Shown here: one piece after another, positions 63,754-64,000 of the stretch
Position numbering within the stretch: the stretch's first letter is position 1
How the letters are laid out: every line of letters starts with the position of its first letter
Source: Cytobacillus luteolus
Lineage (GTDB): Bacteria > Bacillota > Bacilli > Bacillales > Bacillaceae_L
Direction: 5' to 3'
Length of the DNA: 64,000 nucleotides
Assembly (NCBI RefSeq): GCF_017873715.1
Contig: NZ_JAGGKM010000005.1
Location: 409,529-473,528 of the forward strand
Position numbers and translations under genes: made by a program
The notes under the pieces: generated by a model
What the model was told of the DNA's origin: nothing
Databases searched by the model: none
Seen by the model: the letters and a program-made list of their open reading frames with translations, nothing else

Positions 63754-64000
63754 AGACCGATAAAGTCAGTACAGGACCGAAAACAAACTATCATGGACCG
63801 ATAAGTAGTCACGTTTGACCGATATCATGTCGGATTAGACCGAAAAATTACAACAGTAGAGGCTCATAGTCATTATCGAGCTATGAAAATGACTAGAACT
63901 TATCTCAGAAACAGCCCGGGATAAGGTTTTAGTTAAAAAATGACTATCTTTCAGTTATTTTTACCGCTTAGACCGATAAAGTCAGTACAGGACCGAAAAC
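63754..64000. repeat. Phased GACCGA repeats with a duplicated 31-mer
   Basis: gaccga occurs at 63755, 63775, 63796, 63817 and 63838, a 20-21 bp spacing of about two helical turns. The 31-bp segment 63754-63784 is repeated exactly at 63970-64000, the last bases of the window. The array is intergenic and probably continues past the edge. No gene is supported here. Confidence 0.8.

Noticed and set aside
63754..63843. Possible CRISPR-like array of GACCGA repeats
   Set aside because: The repeated core is only 6 bases with 14-15 bases between copies, too short for any CRISPR type.

Overview
The window is a low-GC chromosomal stretch from an endospore-forming Bacillaceae-type bacterium. The evidence is a class B (Bacillus-type) RNase P RNA, an H-type small acid-soluble spore protein, a YjcZ-type small sporulation protein, a complete GerA-type germinant receptor operon, AGGAGG-type ribosome binding sites, and the B. 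subtilis-like families BmrA, UppP, YueD, CsoR/CopZ/CopA and YusU. I see no tRNA or 5S/16S/23S genes, no CRISPR array and no prophage.

Layout. (1) 1-7.1 kb: a Tn7-like transposition module, tniQ1 - tnsAB fusion - tnsC - tniQ2, all intact on the + strand, followed by a long hairpin and a pair of 16-bp direct repeats that could be transposase sites. (2) 7.3-7.7 kb: on the minus strand, a LAGLIDADG endonuclease relic with an amber codon at codon 5. (3) 7.8-11.8 kb: a BcrA-like ABC exporter with a two-component pair whose response regulator is frameshifted by one base. (4) 12-18 kb: a signalling cluster of a KaiC-like ATPase, a LuxR-type regulator, CheW, a chemoreceptor and a GGDEF-EAL protein. 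(5) 18-24.7 kb: two lipoproteins interleaved with a second two-component pair. The two lipoprotein genes share an upstream motif. A siroheme/FeS protein and a nucleotidyltransferase-like protein follow. (6) 24.8-30.4 kb: rnpB, uppP and an envelope-lipid set (glycosyltransferase, DedA, patatin), then a GntR/FadR-type regulator with a fatty-acid-hydroxylase-like enzyme. (7) 30.4-38.6 kb: sspH, bmrA, two paralogous membrane diguanylate cyclases, and a MarR-MMPL efflux operon. (8) 38.6-46.6 kb: a 52-bp tandem repeat, an alcohol dehydrogenase, tag, the csoR-copZ-copA copper system with a His-rich membrane protein, a YjcZ protein and a D,D-carboxypeptidase. (9) 46.7-51.4 kb (minus strand): GtrA, a GT2 glycosyltransferase, a large multi-membrane protein and a subtilisin-type protease. 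(10) 51.6-58.1 kb: YndM-like, gerA/gerB/gerC, yueD-like, a cold-shock protein and a Gfo/Idh/MocA oxidoreductase. (11) 58.3-63.7 kb: a Fur-type divergent iron-siderophore locus (binding lipoprotein, two permeases, ATPase, FhuF-like reductase) and a YusU-like protein. The window ends in a helically phased short repeat.

The likeliest unusual system is the Tn7-like module. It has a TnsA nuclease fused to a TnsB integrase and two diverged TniQ/TnsD-type proteins bracketing the core, with no Cas gene inside the window. Two target-selection proteins around one core imply two target pathways, but this is inference. The ends of the element are not proven here, and one of them may lie outside the window.

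Many starts were moved inward from the longest possible frame where a Shine-Dalgarno sequence clearly decides the start; each entry says so.
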